A stretch of 64,000 nt of DNA, from positions 60,141,704 through 60,205,703 of the forward strand of contig CM045990.1 in NCBI GenBank assembly GCA_025175895.1, given 5' to 3'. The notes below the pieces were generated by a model. The model did no database searches. It had not been told where the DNA came from and saw only the letters and a list, made by a program, of their open reading frames with translations. Of this stretch, positions 22,754 through 35,699 are shown piece after piece (positions within the stretch are counted from its first letter, which is position 1; every line of letters begins with the position of its first letter). The position numbers and the translations under genes are program-made. The stretch comes from Wurfbainia villosa. Lineage: Eukaryota; Streptophyta; Magnoliopsida; Zingiberales; Zingiberaceae.

Positions 22754-24024
22754 GTGGTATCAGAGCCCAGGTTGTGTTTCGACATAATCGGAAAAATAGT
22801 TCTGCGATAGTCATAATGTATTTCTGGAAGTTTTCTAAATTTTGGAAATTTAGAAGTATTTATGGAAAATTTTCAATTTTGGAAAGTCTAGAAGTATTTA
22901 TGGAAATCTTCCACTTTTGGAAAGTTGGAAGTATTTATGGAAATTTATATTTTCCATAAATAAAATATTTGATTAGATTCTGGAAATTTGTTTCCTAATT
23001 TAATCATGATTTGATTTGGTAAATCAAATCTTAAAATATTTAATTTCCATAAGTAGTTTTAAAGATTTAGGAAATTGGTTTCCTAAATAGATTTTCCTTA
23101 ATCAAATAATTCCATGAATAAAATATGTGATTAGATTTGGAAATTTGTTTCCTAATTTAATTATGATTTGATTTGGAGAATCAAATCTTAAACATATTTT
23201 ATTTCCATAAATAGTTATGACATATAGGAAATTATATACATGACATAATTGTATGCCATGTAATTGCATTAGATGCATAACATTATGCCATGCGTGTCGT
23301 GACATGTAGATGTATGCCATGTATGCCATGCCATGTAGATAATAGTTATTTGCATGCAAAGAGGATGAGACATAAAAACCCTTAATCAATATTAAAGCCT
23401 ACACCTTCCATTAATATGGTTAGAACCAGAGTTCTGTTTCTTGTTTGGGTTGTTGGACTCTCTCCAAGCCCGCTCGAACAGAATATGTTCAAACCATGGA
23501 ATAGTTTAATACTAATATGGTAAGAGTCGAGAGGTCAATCGTTAGCTTTGGTTGTTGGACTCTCCAAGCTGGGCTAATTGGTTGAATGCGCTCTAACCAT
23601 ATTAAAACTATGTCTGATTAATGGGTTGGCTTTAACCCTGGCATCGGTTTGTTGGACTCTCTCAAGGTCGATGTAAAGGGAGGTGAAGTTGGGTGCTATG
23701 CATATGATGCATACTTGTTAATGTGTTAACAACCCGATGTATGTGAACATTCAATTAGTTGATAGCACATTGTGATAGTTGCATATACGGGATATGCAAT
23801 AGATGATACCTACCGTCGTAGTTATGAATGGCTTGTTGGACTCTCTCCAAGGTTGTTCATAACTATGATGGATATCACCCATTCGAGATGGACCTACAAT
23901 CTCCCAAGTGATTTTGGGGTTTTGAAATTGAAAAATGAATGGGATTTATAAATGTATATTGATGCATTTTAAAATCATTTTCTCATATATGCTCGTTTTG
24001 TATTTCTAGGTCAATAAATTGATC
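22754..24024 (+). other. 5' untranslated leader of G2, with the hairpin array
   Basis: Primer site TGGTATCAGAGCCCAGG at 22755-22771. The hairpin tips are at 23453-23467, 23555-23567 (loop shortened to CTC), 23652-23665 (one base lost) and 23836-23850. The 16-bp lower stem of hairpin 4 is unchanged from G1. No coding sequence. Confidence 0.8.
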
Positions 24025-24770
24025 ATGACGTCTTTGAATTTAGCACTATTTTGGATTGAACAAACCGACCGGGCCTAACTTCGGATGGCTTAGAAACACG
24101 AGAATTGTTCTCAAGGCGGAAAAGCTTGCATATGTCCTTGAAGAGCCTCTTCTCGACCGTCTAAGGACGATGCAACTGCAAATGTTGGTCTATCGAAGCA
24201 TGTGGCGATTCGGTGGCTGAGTTGCATCATGCTAGCGCGATGGTACCGAGCGGCAGATGAGCATATGGATGCTAACACTATGGTCTTCCATCTTCATGAG
24301 TTGTTCGATGAGCAAGCTAGATTCGAAAGGTTCGAGGTCTCTAGGCTCCTCTTCACCACGAAGATGCAAGAAGGTTCGTCAGAGCTGTTTGGCTAAAGAT
24401 GAGCGTACATCGAGCGGCTAGCTACCCTCGGTTTTGTGATGGATCATGAGTTAAGTATTGACTTAATTCTGCATTGTTTGCCTAAGAGTTTCTCGCAATT
24501 TGTGATGAACTATCGGATGAACAAATTGGAATCCACCATTCCCGAGCTCCTCAATATGCTGAAGACTGTGGAGCCTTCACTGAAGCATGAGGAGAAGGCG
24601 GTACTGTTAGTTGATTCCTCAAACAAAGGTTCTAAGATGAAGGCCCAAGACCAGACGAACGGAAAGAACAAGGCAAAGAAGGCGGAACATAAAAAAGGGC
24701 ACTTGCCATCCTTTGTGGCAAGGAAGGCCAGCGAAGAAACTGCAAGATTTATCTTGAGTCCATGAAGAAG
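24025..24770 (+). pseudogene. gag of G2, broken
   Basis: The start codon at 24025 (ATGACGTCTTTG) matches the one in G3. The first 400 bp are full of small indels compared with G3; readable pieces are MRIVLK-like and HMDANTMVFHLHELFDEQARFERFEVSR in several frames. The frame 24436-24765 is open: MMDHELSIDLILHCLPKSF, the lysine-rich linker, then a damaged knuckle (HLPSFVARKASEETARF), where G3 has CHHYGKEGHWRRNC. The damage here is mainly indels at CAG/CTG. Confidence 0.88.
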
Positions 24771-25850
24771 AAGAAGGCATCCGATGCCCCATCCTCTTCA
24801 GGTATCTTCGTTATTGATTGTCATTCTATTTCCTTAGACACTTGGGTATTGGATACTGGGTGTAGCTCACATATATGTAATGACATACAGGGGCTAAGGA
24901 ATAGAAGAAGACTTGTCAGAGGGGAGTCAAATTTGCGAGTTGGCAATGGAGCAAAGGTTGCTGCGGTCGCCATCGGAACTTATTTGCTGAAGCTCCCTAG
25001 TGGACTAGTCTTGGAACTGGACAATTGCTATTATGTTCCTTCTCTAATAAAGAACATTGTTTCTATTTCCTGCTTAAATAGAAATGGTTTCCATTTAACG
25101 TTTAGTAACAATTGTTGTTATATAACTTTGAATGGCGTACTTTATGGAACTGGAACTTTGAGTAATGGCATTTATATGTTGGACGTATCCAGTGACATTT
25201 TCAATATCGAAGCGAGCAACACGCGTGCTCGAAAGGATAATCACATAGACTCCTATATGTGGCATTGTCGTCTTGGCCATATAAGCAAGAAACGCATGTC
25301 CGAATTACACCGATGTGGAATTCTGGAATCGTTTGAATTGGATTCATACGATACATGCGAATCATGCTTAAAAGGCAAGATGACTAAGTTACCTTTTACT
25401 GGAAAAGGTGAACGAGTGGGAGAGTTACTAGGTTTAGTACATACTGATGTATGTGGACCTATGTCAACTCAAGCATTAGGAGGCTATAGCTACTTCATTA
25501 CCTTCACCGATGATCACTCACGGTTTGGGTATGTGTTCTTGATGAAACACAAGTCTGAAGCCTTTGAAAGGTTCAAAGAATTCAGAAATGAAGTAGAGAA
25601 ACAACATGACAATAATATTAAAATACTTCGATCGGATCGAGGTGGTGAATACTTAAGTCAAGAGTTTCTTGATTATCTAAGAGACAATGGCATATTGTCT
25701 CAATGGACTCCGCCCTATACACCACAGCATAATGGTGTATCTGAGAGGCGTAATCGGACCTTGTTGGACATGGTCAGGTCAATGATGAATCATGCAACTC
25801 TTCCCAAGTCCTTTTGGGGTTATGCACTTCAGAAATTGCTTACTTGTTAA
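24762..25850 (+). pseudogene. pol of G2, protease and integrase part (362 codons open)
   Basis: Protease WVLDTGCSSHIC (about 24840) with DTG intact. GAG-pre-integrase ends in the integrase finger (MWHCRLGHI ... CESCLKGKMTKLPF). The catalytic core keeps all three acidic residues: HTDVCGPM, LRSDRGGEYLSQEF and NGVSERRNRTL. The frame is lost near 25830, where CAGACAGCTG of G1 reads CAGAAATTG. Integrase core and finger look intact, so the break is recent or an error. Confidence 0.92.
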
Positions 25851-27860
25851 ATGTAATGCCTACCAAGGTAGTCTCAACTACTCCATATGAGATATGGAAT
25901 GGTAAGAAACCTCATGTATCTTACTTGAAGATATGGGTTGTCCCGCTTATGTAAGCGGTGTATCGACATAAACTGGATGCTAAGTCCGATAAATGTCTAT
26001 TTATTGGATACCCTAAGGAAACAAGGGGTTACCAATTCTATCATCTGTGGAACAAAAGGTGTTTGTTTCAAGGCATGCCGTGTTTCTAGAGAAAGAGTTT
26101 CTCTAAGAAAAGGGGAGTGTCGTCGAGCTTGAGGAGGCTCGAGAGACTCAAATAGACATTGATGAGATACCTGGTGAAGCACAACAGCCGACAACTCATA
26201 GTGATGAGCAATCGGCTGGACCTATTGTAACACCACATCTTCGTAGATCTGGTAGAACACCCAATATTCCTGAGAGATATGGATTTCTCGTAAGTGAATC
26301 GAACGACGTGTTACTCATTGATGATGAGGAGCCTACCAGTTATGAAGAAGTGCTGACAAGTTCAGAAAGGGATAAGTGGCTTGGTGCCATGAAGTCGAAA
26401 ATGGATTCCATGTACGAAAACCAAGTTTGGAACTTGGTTGACCCACCTGAAGGCATAAAGCCTATAGGGTGCAAGTGGGTTTTCAAGAAGAAAACCGACA
26501 TGGATGGTAATGTGATTACCTATAAGGCTAGATTGGTGGCGAAAGGATATCGTCAAAAGCAAGGTGTTGATTATGACAAAACCTATTCGCCTGTAGCTAT
26601 GCTTAAATCCATTCGGATGCTCCTGGCCATAGCGGCTCATTATGATTATGAGATATGGCAGATGGATGTGAAAACAACTTTCCTTAATGGAAACTTGCTC
26701 GAGGACGTGTATATGATACAGCCTGAGGGTTTCACATCGGTTGATAAAACCAAGGTATGCAAATTGCGACGGTCCATTTATGGATTGAAGCAAGCATCCA
26801 GGAGCTGGAATATCCGTTTTGATGAGACGATCAAAAGGGTTTGATTTCTCACAAAATCCAGACGAACCTTGTGTGTACAAGAAGGTTAGTGGGAGTCCAG
26901 TCGTGTTCCTAGTATTGTATGTCGATGACATATTACTTATAGGAAACGATGTGTCAATCTTACAGTCAGTTAAGGTTTGGTTATCCAAGACATTCTCCAT
27001 GAAAGACCAGGGAGAAGCAACCTACATCCTTGGGATTAAGATCTATAGAGATAGATCGAAACGGTTGCTTGGTCTTTCGCAGTCTACATATATAGACCGA
27101 GTGCTAAAGAGGTTTAGCATGTCGGAATCCAAGAAAGGTTATCTGCCCATCAGGCATGGGGTACACCTTTCGAAGTCTATGTGTCCGCGCACAGAAGACG
27201 AGAGGATTTGCATGAGTAAGATTCCCTATGCATCCGCAATAGGATCTATCATGTATGCTATGTTATGTACGAGGCCCGATGTCTCGTACGCTCTGAGTGT
27301 CACGAGCAGATACCACTCCGATCCAGGCAGGGATCATGGGGCGGCTGTTAAGACGCGCCTTAAGTACTTGAGCAGAACGACGGAGGTGTTCCTAATATAT
27401 GGAGAAGGGACATGGATGCGGCTTCAGACGAGACAAGGATGATTCGGTCTCGTGCGGATACGTGTTCACCTTGATTGGGGCGCGATGAGTTGGAAAAGTT
27501 CCAAACAAGAGGCGATAGCGGATTCTACGAGGCGAATATATTGCGGCTTGAGCGGCAAAGAGCGGTTTGGATCAAGAGTTCGTTCATGAGCTTGGTGTGA
27601 TTTGGCCATTGTTGAAGCAATACCGGGTCTCTGCGACAACAATGGAGCAATTGCAGCGAAAGAGCCAAGGTCTCATCAACGATCCAAACATGTGCCGCCG
27701 CTATCATCTTATCGGAGAGATCATCGAGGGAATGAAATACAAATCGAGAAAATTCCCACTGAAAGGAACTTAGCGGATCCTTTGACTAAAGCATTACCTC
27801 AAAGTAAGTTTGAGGGTCATGTTGGTGCTTATGGTATTGGATACCGTAGCGATTGGCATT
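25850..27860 (+). pseudogene. pol of G2, reverse transcriptase and RNase H part, broken
   Basis: After broken frames from 25850 to 26300, RT is open at 26308-26844 (WVFKKKTDMDGNVITYKARLVAKGY; IYGLKQASRSWNIRFDET). A one-base gain near 26835 shifts it to the frame 26819-27442, which holds the catalytic LYVDDILLIGND and the start of RNase H. The RNase H end (27442-27860) is scrambled by small indels; NNGAIAA and ADPLTKALPQSKFEGHVG remain. It ends about 17 bp before the 3' LTR. Confidence 0.9.
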
Positions 27861-27876
27861 AGGCCAAGTGGGAGTC
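27860..27876 (+). other. Polypurine tract of G2
   Basis: GGCCAAGTGGGAGTC directly precedes the 3' LTR. The same tract is before the 3' LTR of G1 (about 32991-33005) and, reversed, of G3 (46294-46308). It is the usual plus-strand primer position. Confidence 0.7.
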
Positions 27877-30052
27877 TGTTAGTAATATATGAGAGATGTC
27901 CTAAGGCAATCGCCTTATGTATGAACCATTTATATGATAAATGAAGATTCACTATTTGAGTGTACATGTTTTATGTATTTGATTGGATCTTAAACTCATT
28001 TACTGAATGTCCACGATACGATTCACAGCATGAGAGAATTTGTGATTGGATCACAACTAGTGAGTATCTCTACATGTGTAATTGTGATGTATCGGAATTA
28101 TCCCTAGTCGATGAATTGATGGATCTGGACACCATCAATTCTGTTGAGACTAGCACGAGGTATACTCCTTGGTGTATCCAAGCAGCTGATTCTCACTGGC
28201 TGGAGACATAGTGATGTCCGGAGTTAATCGTGGATGCTAGTTATGGTAACTAGTTCATTGGAGTGACCAGCCGTAAGACTTCATATGGTTCTCTGCATAT
28301 ATAGATATGTCAATGAAGTTCTTACTGTGGCTTAAGTGCGATGTTCCTTTGACTTGCGGTATTCAAGTCATCTTGATCATGAAGACTTATGCTTTGACAT
28401 CTTAAGCAAACATCTCTAAGGAGATGTGGACCCGGGATGATTGGGTATAAGTCGAAGTGATCGAAGGTGTTTGAATAGCCTATAAAGGATTCACCACTCC
28501 TTGCGAGGAGATGTATACCCATGGCCTCTCGTCGGATTGTTACTAAAGTCTTTGGCCAAAGCATTACATGTTTAGAGTAAGGTACTCTTCGATACATGTG
28601 GAGTAACTAGAATCTGTAGGACGAGGAAATGATACTTGGGCTAGGTGTGACGTAGTCAGCCTAGTGGGGACTGACACAATAGACCATGTCCTGAACCAAG
28701 TGGGTATAAGATGAGTGAAGGGAATGGGGCACGATTCATTCGAGCTACTGAAGGGTTTCAGAAATAGTTCTGGATCAACCGTTGATCTTTTCGGTTAATT
28801 GGGGATCATGATGTACTACTAGGTGCCACTCATGATCGTTCTATAATTAATGGTTAATTATAGACGGCCAACATAAACCGAGAACCTATTTGGTCACACG
28901 CACAATGAGTGTAATCCAAAGGATTTAAAACGAGCTTGAGAATTGGATTCTCAGACCGAGAGAAACTAGGTTTGGTTGGACCAAACATAAAGCGAGCATG
29001 AAATCGTTTCAGTCGCAATGGAAGCGTGGATGGGCTGCGTCTTATGAAGACGTAATGGATGGACCAAAATGGTTTGGTTCTAATCCAATGGATAAGAATA
29101 AACCAAAGGGTTTTGTTTATTTTAAACGAATGAACCAAAAGTTGGTTCGGTTCGTTTTAACTTAAAATAAACCATCATGGTTTGGTTTATTTTAACTTAT
29201 CTTAATGGAGCGGGTTAACGGGCTTTATGGATATGATCCATTAACCATTAAGAGAATTAGTTCTCTATAAAAGTGGGCTGGGATTGTTAAACCCTAACTA
29301 ATCAAAACCGCCAACCCTAAAGCTGCCGCCGCCCAGCTTTGTGCCGCCGTCCAAGACCCTTGCCGGCGTCCAAGCTCCAGCCGGTGAACCTCCGGCGACC
29401 CTCCGGTGATCTCCTATAGGTTCGGCATCAAGGTGAGCTTTTTCTCTCCTTGTTTTGGCCGGCGCCTACTCCTCCACCAAGCTGTCCAGTTTTCTGGACA
29501 GCTTCTTCTCCTCTCGTCGGAGCGTCGTTTGGACGACGGTTAGTGCTCCGACAGCGGCTAACATACCGGGGATTTGATCTCCGGTAATCCTCTGAGGTGG
29601 AGGACGAAGGATTCGTCAATCGGTTGACGAATACCTCTCCGGAGAAGCGAGTCTTGAGGACTTATTTTAGGTCCGAATTTGGATTCGGATCGTGATCATC
29701 TCTCGATCACGTCGTCTTCAACACGAGGCTAGTAACCCGTACGAAGACGAAGCTCGTGGCTTGGCGAAGTCATCCCGAGGAGCTCGGCGTGGATACGGAT
29801 AGAGACGATTCTTACGAGGATCGTTACGGTTGATGCCGTTCCCGCTACACGTCATACGAAAGGTATAACGTAGTTTAATTTCCTTTTATTGCAAATTTTA
29901 ATTTACGGTTATGTCTACACTTGTTGTAATATGCATGCGTGTGTTGTGTGTGTTGTAATAAATATAGATTTATTATTTTAATTGCTTCCGCTGTGTTCAT
30001 GTTTACGAAACATGATCGAACACACACACGCCGCGGTGCCGGAAACCCAACA
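27877..30052 (+). repeat. 3' LTR of G2 (2176 bp)
   Basis: Near identical to 20524-22753. It is followed by TAAGG and the resumed G1 protease. Confidence 0.96.
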
Positions 30053-31197
30053 TAAGGAATAGAAGAAGACTCGTCAAGAGAGAGTCAAATTTACATGTTG
30101 GGAATGGAGCAAAGGTTGCTGCACTCGCCATCGGAACATATTTGTTGAAACTCCCTGAAGGACTTGTCTTAGAACTAGACAATTGCTTTTATATTCCTTC
30201 ATTGATAAAGAACATCATTTCTATTTCTTGTTTAAATAGAAATGGGTATCATTTGACTTTTAGTAACAATTGTTGTTACATAACTTTAAATGGAGTTCTT
30301 TATGGGACTGGAACTTTAAGCAATGGTGTTTATACGTTGGACATATCCAGTGACATTTGCAATATCGAAGCGAGCAACAAGTGTACTCGAAAGGATAATC
30401 AAATAGACTCCTATATGTGGCATTGTCGTCTTGGCCATATAAGCAAGAAATGCATGTCCGAATTACACCGATATGGAATTCTGGAATCGTTTGAATTGGA
30501 TTCATACGATACATGCGAATCATGCTTAAAAGGCAAGATGACTAAGTTACCTTTTACGGGAAAAGGTGAACGAGTGGGAGAGTTAATAGGTCTAATACAT
30601 ACTGATGTATGTGAACCTATGTCAACTCAAGCATTAGGAGGCTATAGCTACTTCATTACCTTCACCGATGATCACTCACGGTTTGGGTATGTGTTCTTGA
30701 TGAAACACAAGTCTGAAGCCTTTGAAAGGTTCAAAGAATTCAGAAATGAAGTAGAGAAACAACATGATAAGAGTATTAAAATACTTCGATCGGATCGAGG
30801 TGGTGAATACTTAAGTCAAGAGTTTCTTGATTATCTAAGAGACAATGGTATATTGTCTCAATGGACTCCGCCCTATACACCACAGCATAATGGTGTATCT
30901 GAGAGGCGTAATCGGACCTTGTTGGACATGGTCAAGTCAATGATGAATCATGCAACTCTTCCAAAGTCCTTTTGGGGCTATGCACTTCAGACAGCTGTTT
31001 ACTTGTTAAACAGAATGCCTACCAAGGTAGTCTCAACTACTCCATATGAGATATGGAATAGTAAGAAACCTCATGTATCTTACTTGAAGATATGGGGTTG
31101 TCCTGCTTATGCGAAGCGGACTGTATCAGACAAATTGGATGGTAAGTCTGATAAATATCTATTTATTGGATACCCTAAGGAAACAAGGGGTTACTAA
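30053..31197 (+). pseudogene. pol of G1 resumed, protease end and integrase
   Basis: Sequence resumes in the protease (AAGGAATAGAAG...). A frame of 351 codons (30142-31197) covers the protease end, GAG-pre-integrase and integrase. The finger reads CESCLKGKMTKLPF. The core keeps HTDVCEPM (G to E after the first Asp pair), RSDRGGEYLSQEF and SERRNRTL, and runs on through SFWGYALQTAVYLLNRMPTK. It ends at TAA at 31195, where G2 has CAA: a C-to-T change. Confidence 0.92.
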
Positions 31198-31209
31198 TTC
31201 TATCATCCT

Positions 31210-32990
31210 GTGGAACAAAAGGTGTTTGTTTCAAGGCATGCTGTGTTTCTAGAGAAAGAGTTTCTCTTGCAAGAAAATAGTGGGAGTGTCGTCGAGCTTG
31301 AGGAGGCTCGAGAGACTCAAATAGACATTGATGAGATACCTGGTGAAGCACAACAGCCGACAACTCATAGTGATGAGCAATCGGCTGGACCTATTGTAAC
31401 ACCACATCTTCGTAGATCTGGTAGAACACGCAATATTCCTGAGAGATATGGATTTCTCATAAGCGAATCAAATGACGTGTTACTCATTGATGATGAGGAG
31501 CCTACCAGTTATGAAGAAGTGCTGACAAGTTCAGAAAGGGATAAGTGGCATGGTGCCATGAAGTCGGAAATGGATTCCATGTATGAAAACCAAGTTTGGA
31601 ACTTGGTTGACCCACCTGAAGGGATAAAGCCTATAGGGTGCAAGTGGGTTTTCAAGAAGAAAACCGACATGGATGGTAATGTGATTACCTATAAGGCTAG
31701 ATTGGTGGCGAAAGGATATTGTCAAAAACAAGGTGTTGATTATGACGAAACCTATTCGCCTGTAGCTATGCTTAAATCCATTCGGATGCTCCTGGCCATA
31801 GCGGCTCATTATGATTATGAGATATGGCAGATGGATGTGAAAATAGCTTTCCTTAATGAAACCTGCTCGAGGACGTGTATATGATACAGCCTGAGGGTTT
31901 CACATCGGTTGATAAAACCAAGGTATGCAAATTTTGACGATCCATTTATGGATTGAAGCAAGCATCCAGGAGCTGGAATATCCGTTTTGATGAGACAATC
32001 AAAAAGTTTGATTTCTCACAAAATCCGCATTTACCTTGTGTGTACAAGAAGGTTAGTGGGAGTGCAACAGATTCCTAGTATTGTATGTCGATGACATACT
32101 ACTTATAGGAAACGATGTTTCAATCTTACAATATAAGGTTTGGTTATCCAAGACATTCTCCATGAAAGACACGGGAGAAGCAACCTACATCCTGGGATTA
32201 AGATCTATAGAGATAGATCGAAACGGTTGCTTGGTCTTTCACAGTCTGCATATATAGACCGAGTGCTAAAGAGGTTTAGCATGTCGGAATCCAAGAAAGG
32301 TTACTTTCCCATCAGGCATTGGGTACACCTTTCGAAGTCTATGTGTCCGCGCATAGAAGACGAGAGGATTTGCATGAGTAAGATTCCCTATGCATCCGCA
32401 ATAGGATCTATCATGTATGCTATGTTATGTACAATGCCCGATGTATCGTACGCTCTGAGTGTCACGAGCAGATACCAGTCCGATCCAGGAATGGATCATT
32501 GGGCGGCTGTTAAGACGATCCTTAAGTACTTGAGAAGAACTAAGGATGTGTTCCAAATATATGGAGAAGGGTACATGGTGATACGTGGGTATACGGATGC
32601 CAGATCTAGATAGACAAGGATGATTCCATGTCTTAGTCTGGGTATGTATTCACCTGGAATGGAGGCGCAATAAGTTGGAAAGGTTCCAAGCTTGACACTA
32701 CAGCGGATTCTGCCACTAAGGCAGAATACGTTGCAGCTTTGGAAGCAGCAAAGGAAGCGGTTTGGATCAAGAAGTTCATCTATGAACTTGATGTGGTCTC
32801 ATCAATGATCCAAACATGTGCTTCGCCGCTATCATCTTATCAGAGAGATCATCAGTAGGAATGAAATACAAATCGAGAAAATTCCCACTGAAAGGAACTT
32901 AGCGGATCCCTTGACTAAGGCATTACCTCAAAATAAGTTTGAGGGTCATGTTAGAGCTTATGGTATTGGATACCGTAGCGATTGACATTA
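31210..32990 (+). pseudogene. pol of G1 resumed, reverse transcriptase and RNase H, broken
   Basis: The open frame 31210-31884 covers the linker and RT N-terminus (LRRSGRTRNIPERYGF; WVFKKKTDMDGNV; VDYDETYSPVAMLKSIRMLL). A base loss near 31858 shifts it. The catalytic YVDD is still readable near 32085 and a frame 32140-32613 carries GIKIYRDRSKRLLGLSQSAYIDRVLKRFSM and early RNase H. RNase H continues to about 32985 without a single open frame, ending in ADPLTKALPQ. Confidence 0.9.
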
Positions 32991-33005
32991 GGCCAAGTGG
33001 GAGTC

Positions 33006-35197
33006 TGTTAGTAATATATGAGAGATGTCCTAAGGCAATCGCCTTATGTATGAACCATTTATATGATAAATGAAGATTCACTATTTGAGTATACATGTTT
33101 AATGTATTTGATTGGATCTTAAACTCATTTATCAATGTCCACGATACGATCTACAAAGATGAGAGAATTTGTGATTGGATCACAACTAGTGAGTATCTCT
33201 ACATGTGTAATTGTGATGTATCGAATTATCCCTAGTCGATGAATTGATGGATTTGGACACCATCAATTCTGTCGAGACTAGCACGAGGTATACTCCTTGG
33301 TGTATCCAAGCAGCTGATTCTCACTGGATGGAGACATAGTGATGTCCGGAGTTAATCGTGGATGCTAGTTATGGTAACTAGTTCATTGGAGTGACCAGCC
33401 GTAAGACTTCATATGGTTCTCTGCATATATAGATATGTCAATGAAGTTCTTATCGTGGCTTAAGTGCGATGTTCCTTTGACTTGCAGTATTCAAGTCATC
33501 TTGATCATGGAGACTTATGCTTTGACATCTTAAGCAAACATCTCTAAGGAGATGTGGACCCGGATGATTGGGTATAAGTCGATCAAGGTGTTTGAATAGC
33601 CTATAAAGGATTCACCACTTATGAGGAGATGTATACCCATGGCCTCTCGTCGGATTGTTACTAAAGTCTTTGGCCAAAGCATTACATGTTTAGAGTAAGG
33701 TACTCTTCGATACATGTGGAGTAACTAGAATCCGTAGGACGAGGAAATGATACTTGGGCTAGGTGTGACGTCGTCACTTAGTGGGGACTGACACAATAGA
33801 CCATGTCCTGAACCAAGTGGGTATAAGATGAGTGAAGGGAATGGGGCACGAATCATTCGAGCTACTGAAGGGTTTCAGAAATAGTTCTGGATCAACCGTT
33901 GATCTTTTCGGTTAATTGGGGATCATGATGTACTACTAGGTGCCACTCATGATCGTTCTATAATTAATGGTTAATTATAGACGCCAACATAAACCGAGAA
34001 CCTATTTGGTCACACGCACAACGAGTGTAATCCAAAGGATTTAAAACGAGCTTGAGAATGGGATTCTCGCATCGAGAGAAACTAGGTTTGGTTGGACCAA
34101 ACATAAAGCGAGCATGAAATCGTTTCAGTCGCAATGGAAGCGTGGATGGGCCGTGTCTTATGAAGACATAATGGATGAACCAAAATGGTTTGGTTCTAAT
34201 CCAATGGAGGAGAATAAACCAAAGGGTTTGGTTTATTTTAAACGAATGAACCAAAAGTTGGTTCGGTTCGTTTTAACTTAAAATAAACCATCATGGTTTG
34301 GTTTATTTTAACTTATCTTAATGGAGCGGGTTAACGGGCCTAATGGTTATGATCCAATAACCATTAAGAGAATTAGTTCTCTATAAAAGAGGGCTTAATG
34401 GATAATTAAGCCCTAATCCAAAAACCCTAGTTGGAGTTGCCGCCCAACCTAGGTGTGCCGCCCAAGCTCCTTGGCCGCCCAGCCCCTTGTCAGCGTCGGC
34501 TCCTTCTCGGCGACCAACCAAGCCCGGTGATCCTCCGGCGACCCTCCGGTGATCTTCCTAGGCCTCGGTGAAAAGGTGAGCACTTGGCTTCCTTGTTTTG
34601 GCCGGCGCCTACTCCTCCACCAAGCTGTCCAATTTTCTGGACAGCTTCTTCTCCTCTCGTCGGAGCATCGTTTGGACAACGGTTAGAGCTCCGACAGCGG
34701 ATAACTTACCGGGGATTCGATCTCCGGTAATCCTCTGAGGTGGTGGACGAAGGATTCGTCAATCGGTTGACGAATACCTCTCCGGAGAAGCGAGTTTTGA
34801 GGACTCGTTTTGGATCCGAATTTGGATTCGGATCGTGATCATCTCTCGATCACGTCGTCTTCAACACGAGGCTAGTAACCCGTACGAAGACGAAGCTCGT
34901 GGCTTAGCGAAGTCATCCCGAGGAACTCGGCGTGGATACGGATAGAGACGATTCTAGCGAGGATCGTTCCGGTTGATGTCGTTCCCGCTACACGTCATAC
35001 GAAAGGTATAACGTAGATAAATTTCCTTTTATTGCAAATTTAAATTTACGGTTATGTCTACACTTGTTGTAATATGCATGTGTGTGTTGTGTGTGTTGTA
35101 ATAAATAGGAGTATTTATTATTTTTATTGCTTCCGCTGTGTTCATATTTACGAAACATGATCGAACACACACACGCCGCGGTGCCGGAAACCCAACA
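33006..35197 (+). repeat. 3' LTR of G1 (2192 bp)
   Basis: TGTTAGTAATATATGAG...AACCCAACA, followed by GCAAT and the rest of LTR F. Confidence 0.96.
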
Positions 35198-35699
35198 GCA
35201 ATGACTACAGCAGCAGTCGACTGATCGGGGCATCAGTTGACTGCCATTGTGTTAACAGGAAGAATGGGCTCTTATCTATAAGAAGGAGCCTTTGGACACT
35301 TGGGAAGTCTAATGCTTCTACTCTAAACATCTTCTCAAGTTCCTAAACGTTTTCAATCCTCTTCCTTGAGCTTATTTCAATCATATTATAAGAGGAGTGA
35401 TTCTTGTGTAAGAAAGGTTACCTCCACCTAGCTTGGTGCAAAGGAGAGAATAGTGGAAAGCTTTAGGCGTGATTCACCTTGGAACAAATCGGGTCATGGA
35501 TTAGCGGCAAGGGCCATGAACCACGTTACGACTTGGTGTTAGCATTTGCATCTATTCTTTCTTTACTTTGTCTTAATTGCTTGTTTAGTTTTGTTTCCGT
35601 TGCGCTAATAGTGTTTGTAGACAAGTAATCAACGAATGACCATCATCGTCTACCAAGAGGGCTATTCACCCCTTCTAGATGGCCACCTACGTTCCAACA
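35198..35699 (+). repeat. 3' LTR of element F, second part
   Basis: After the GCAAT repeat this continues F's LTR: CAGTCGACTG motifs, a weak TATA (about 35277), and the end GGCTATTCACCCC...CCAACA typical of this group. The ATG at 35679 lies in this LTR end, so the frame starting there is not a real gene start. Confidence 0.8.

Larger units (their letters stand above)
20524..30052 (+). mobile_element. Complete copia element G2, inserted in G1
   Basis: 9529 bp with LTRs 20524-22753 and 27877-30052, TSD TAAGG. The internal part holds primer site, leader, gag and pol in order. It is the same family as its host G1, so the insertion is within-family. Frameshifts break gag and pol; several are at CAG/CTG sites. 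Confidence 0.97.
16295..35197 (+). mobile_element. Copia element G1, complete outline, interrupted by G2
   Basis: LTRs are at 16295-18488 and 33006-35197 (2194 and 2192 bp), with TSD GCAAT. Internal parts are 18489-20523 and 30053-33005; between them sits G2 with its own TSD. Without G2 the element is about 9.37 kb. Its gag has an internal deletion and pol has stops and frameshifts. Confidence 0.96.
14671..35699 (+). mobile_element. SIRE-like copia element F, 3' part, split by G1
   Basis: Visible are the 3' internal end (14671-15540) and the 3' LTR in two parts (15541-16294 and 35198-35699). D cuts the left side; G1 sits in the LTR with TSD GCAAT. After the LTR the sequence becomes the extra-ORF region of H (right flank ACTTC, 35700-35704), so F inserted into H. 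F's coding part would lie left of D, outside the window. Confidence 0.82.
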
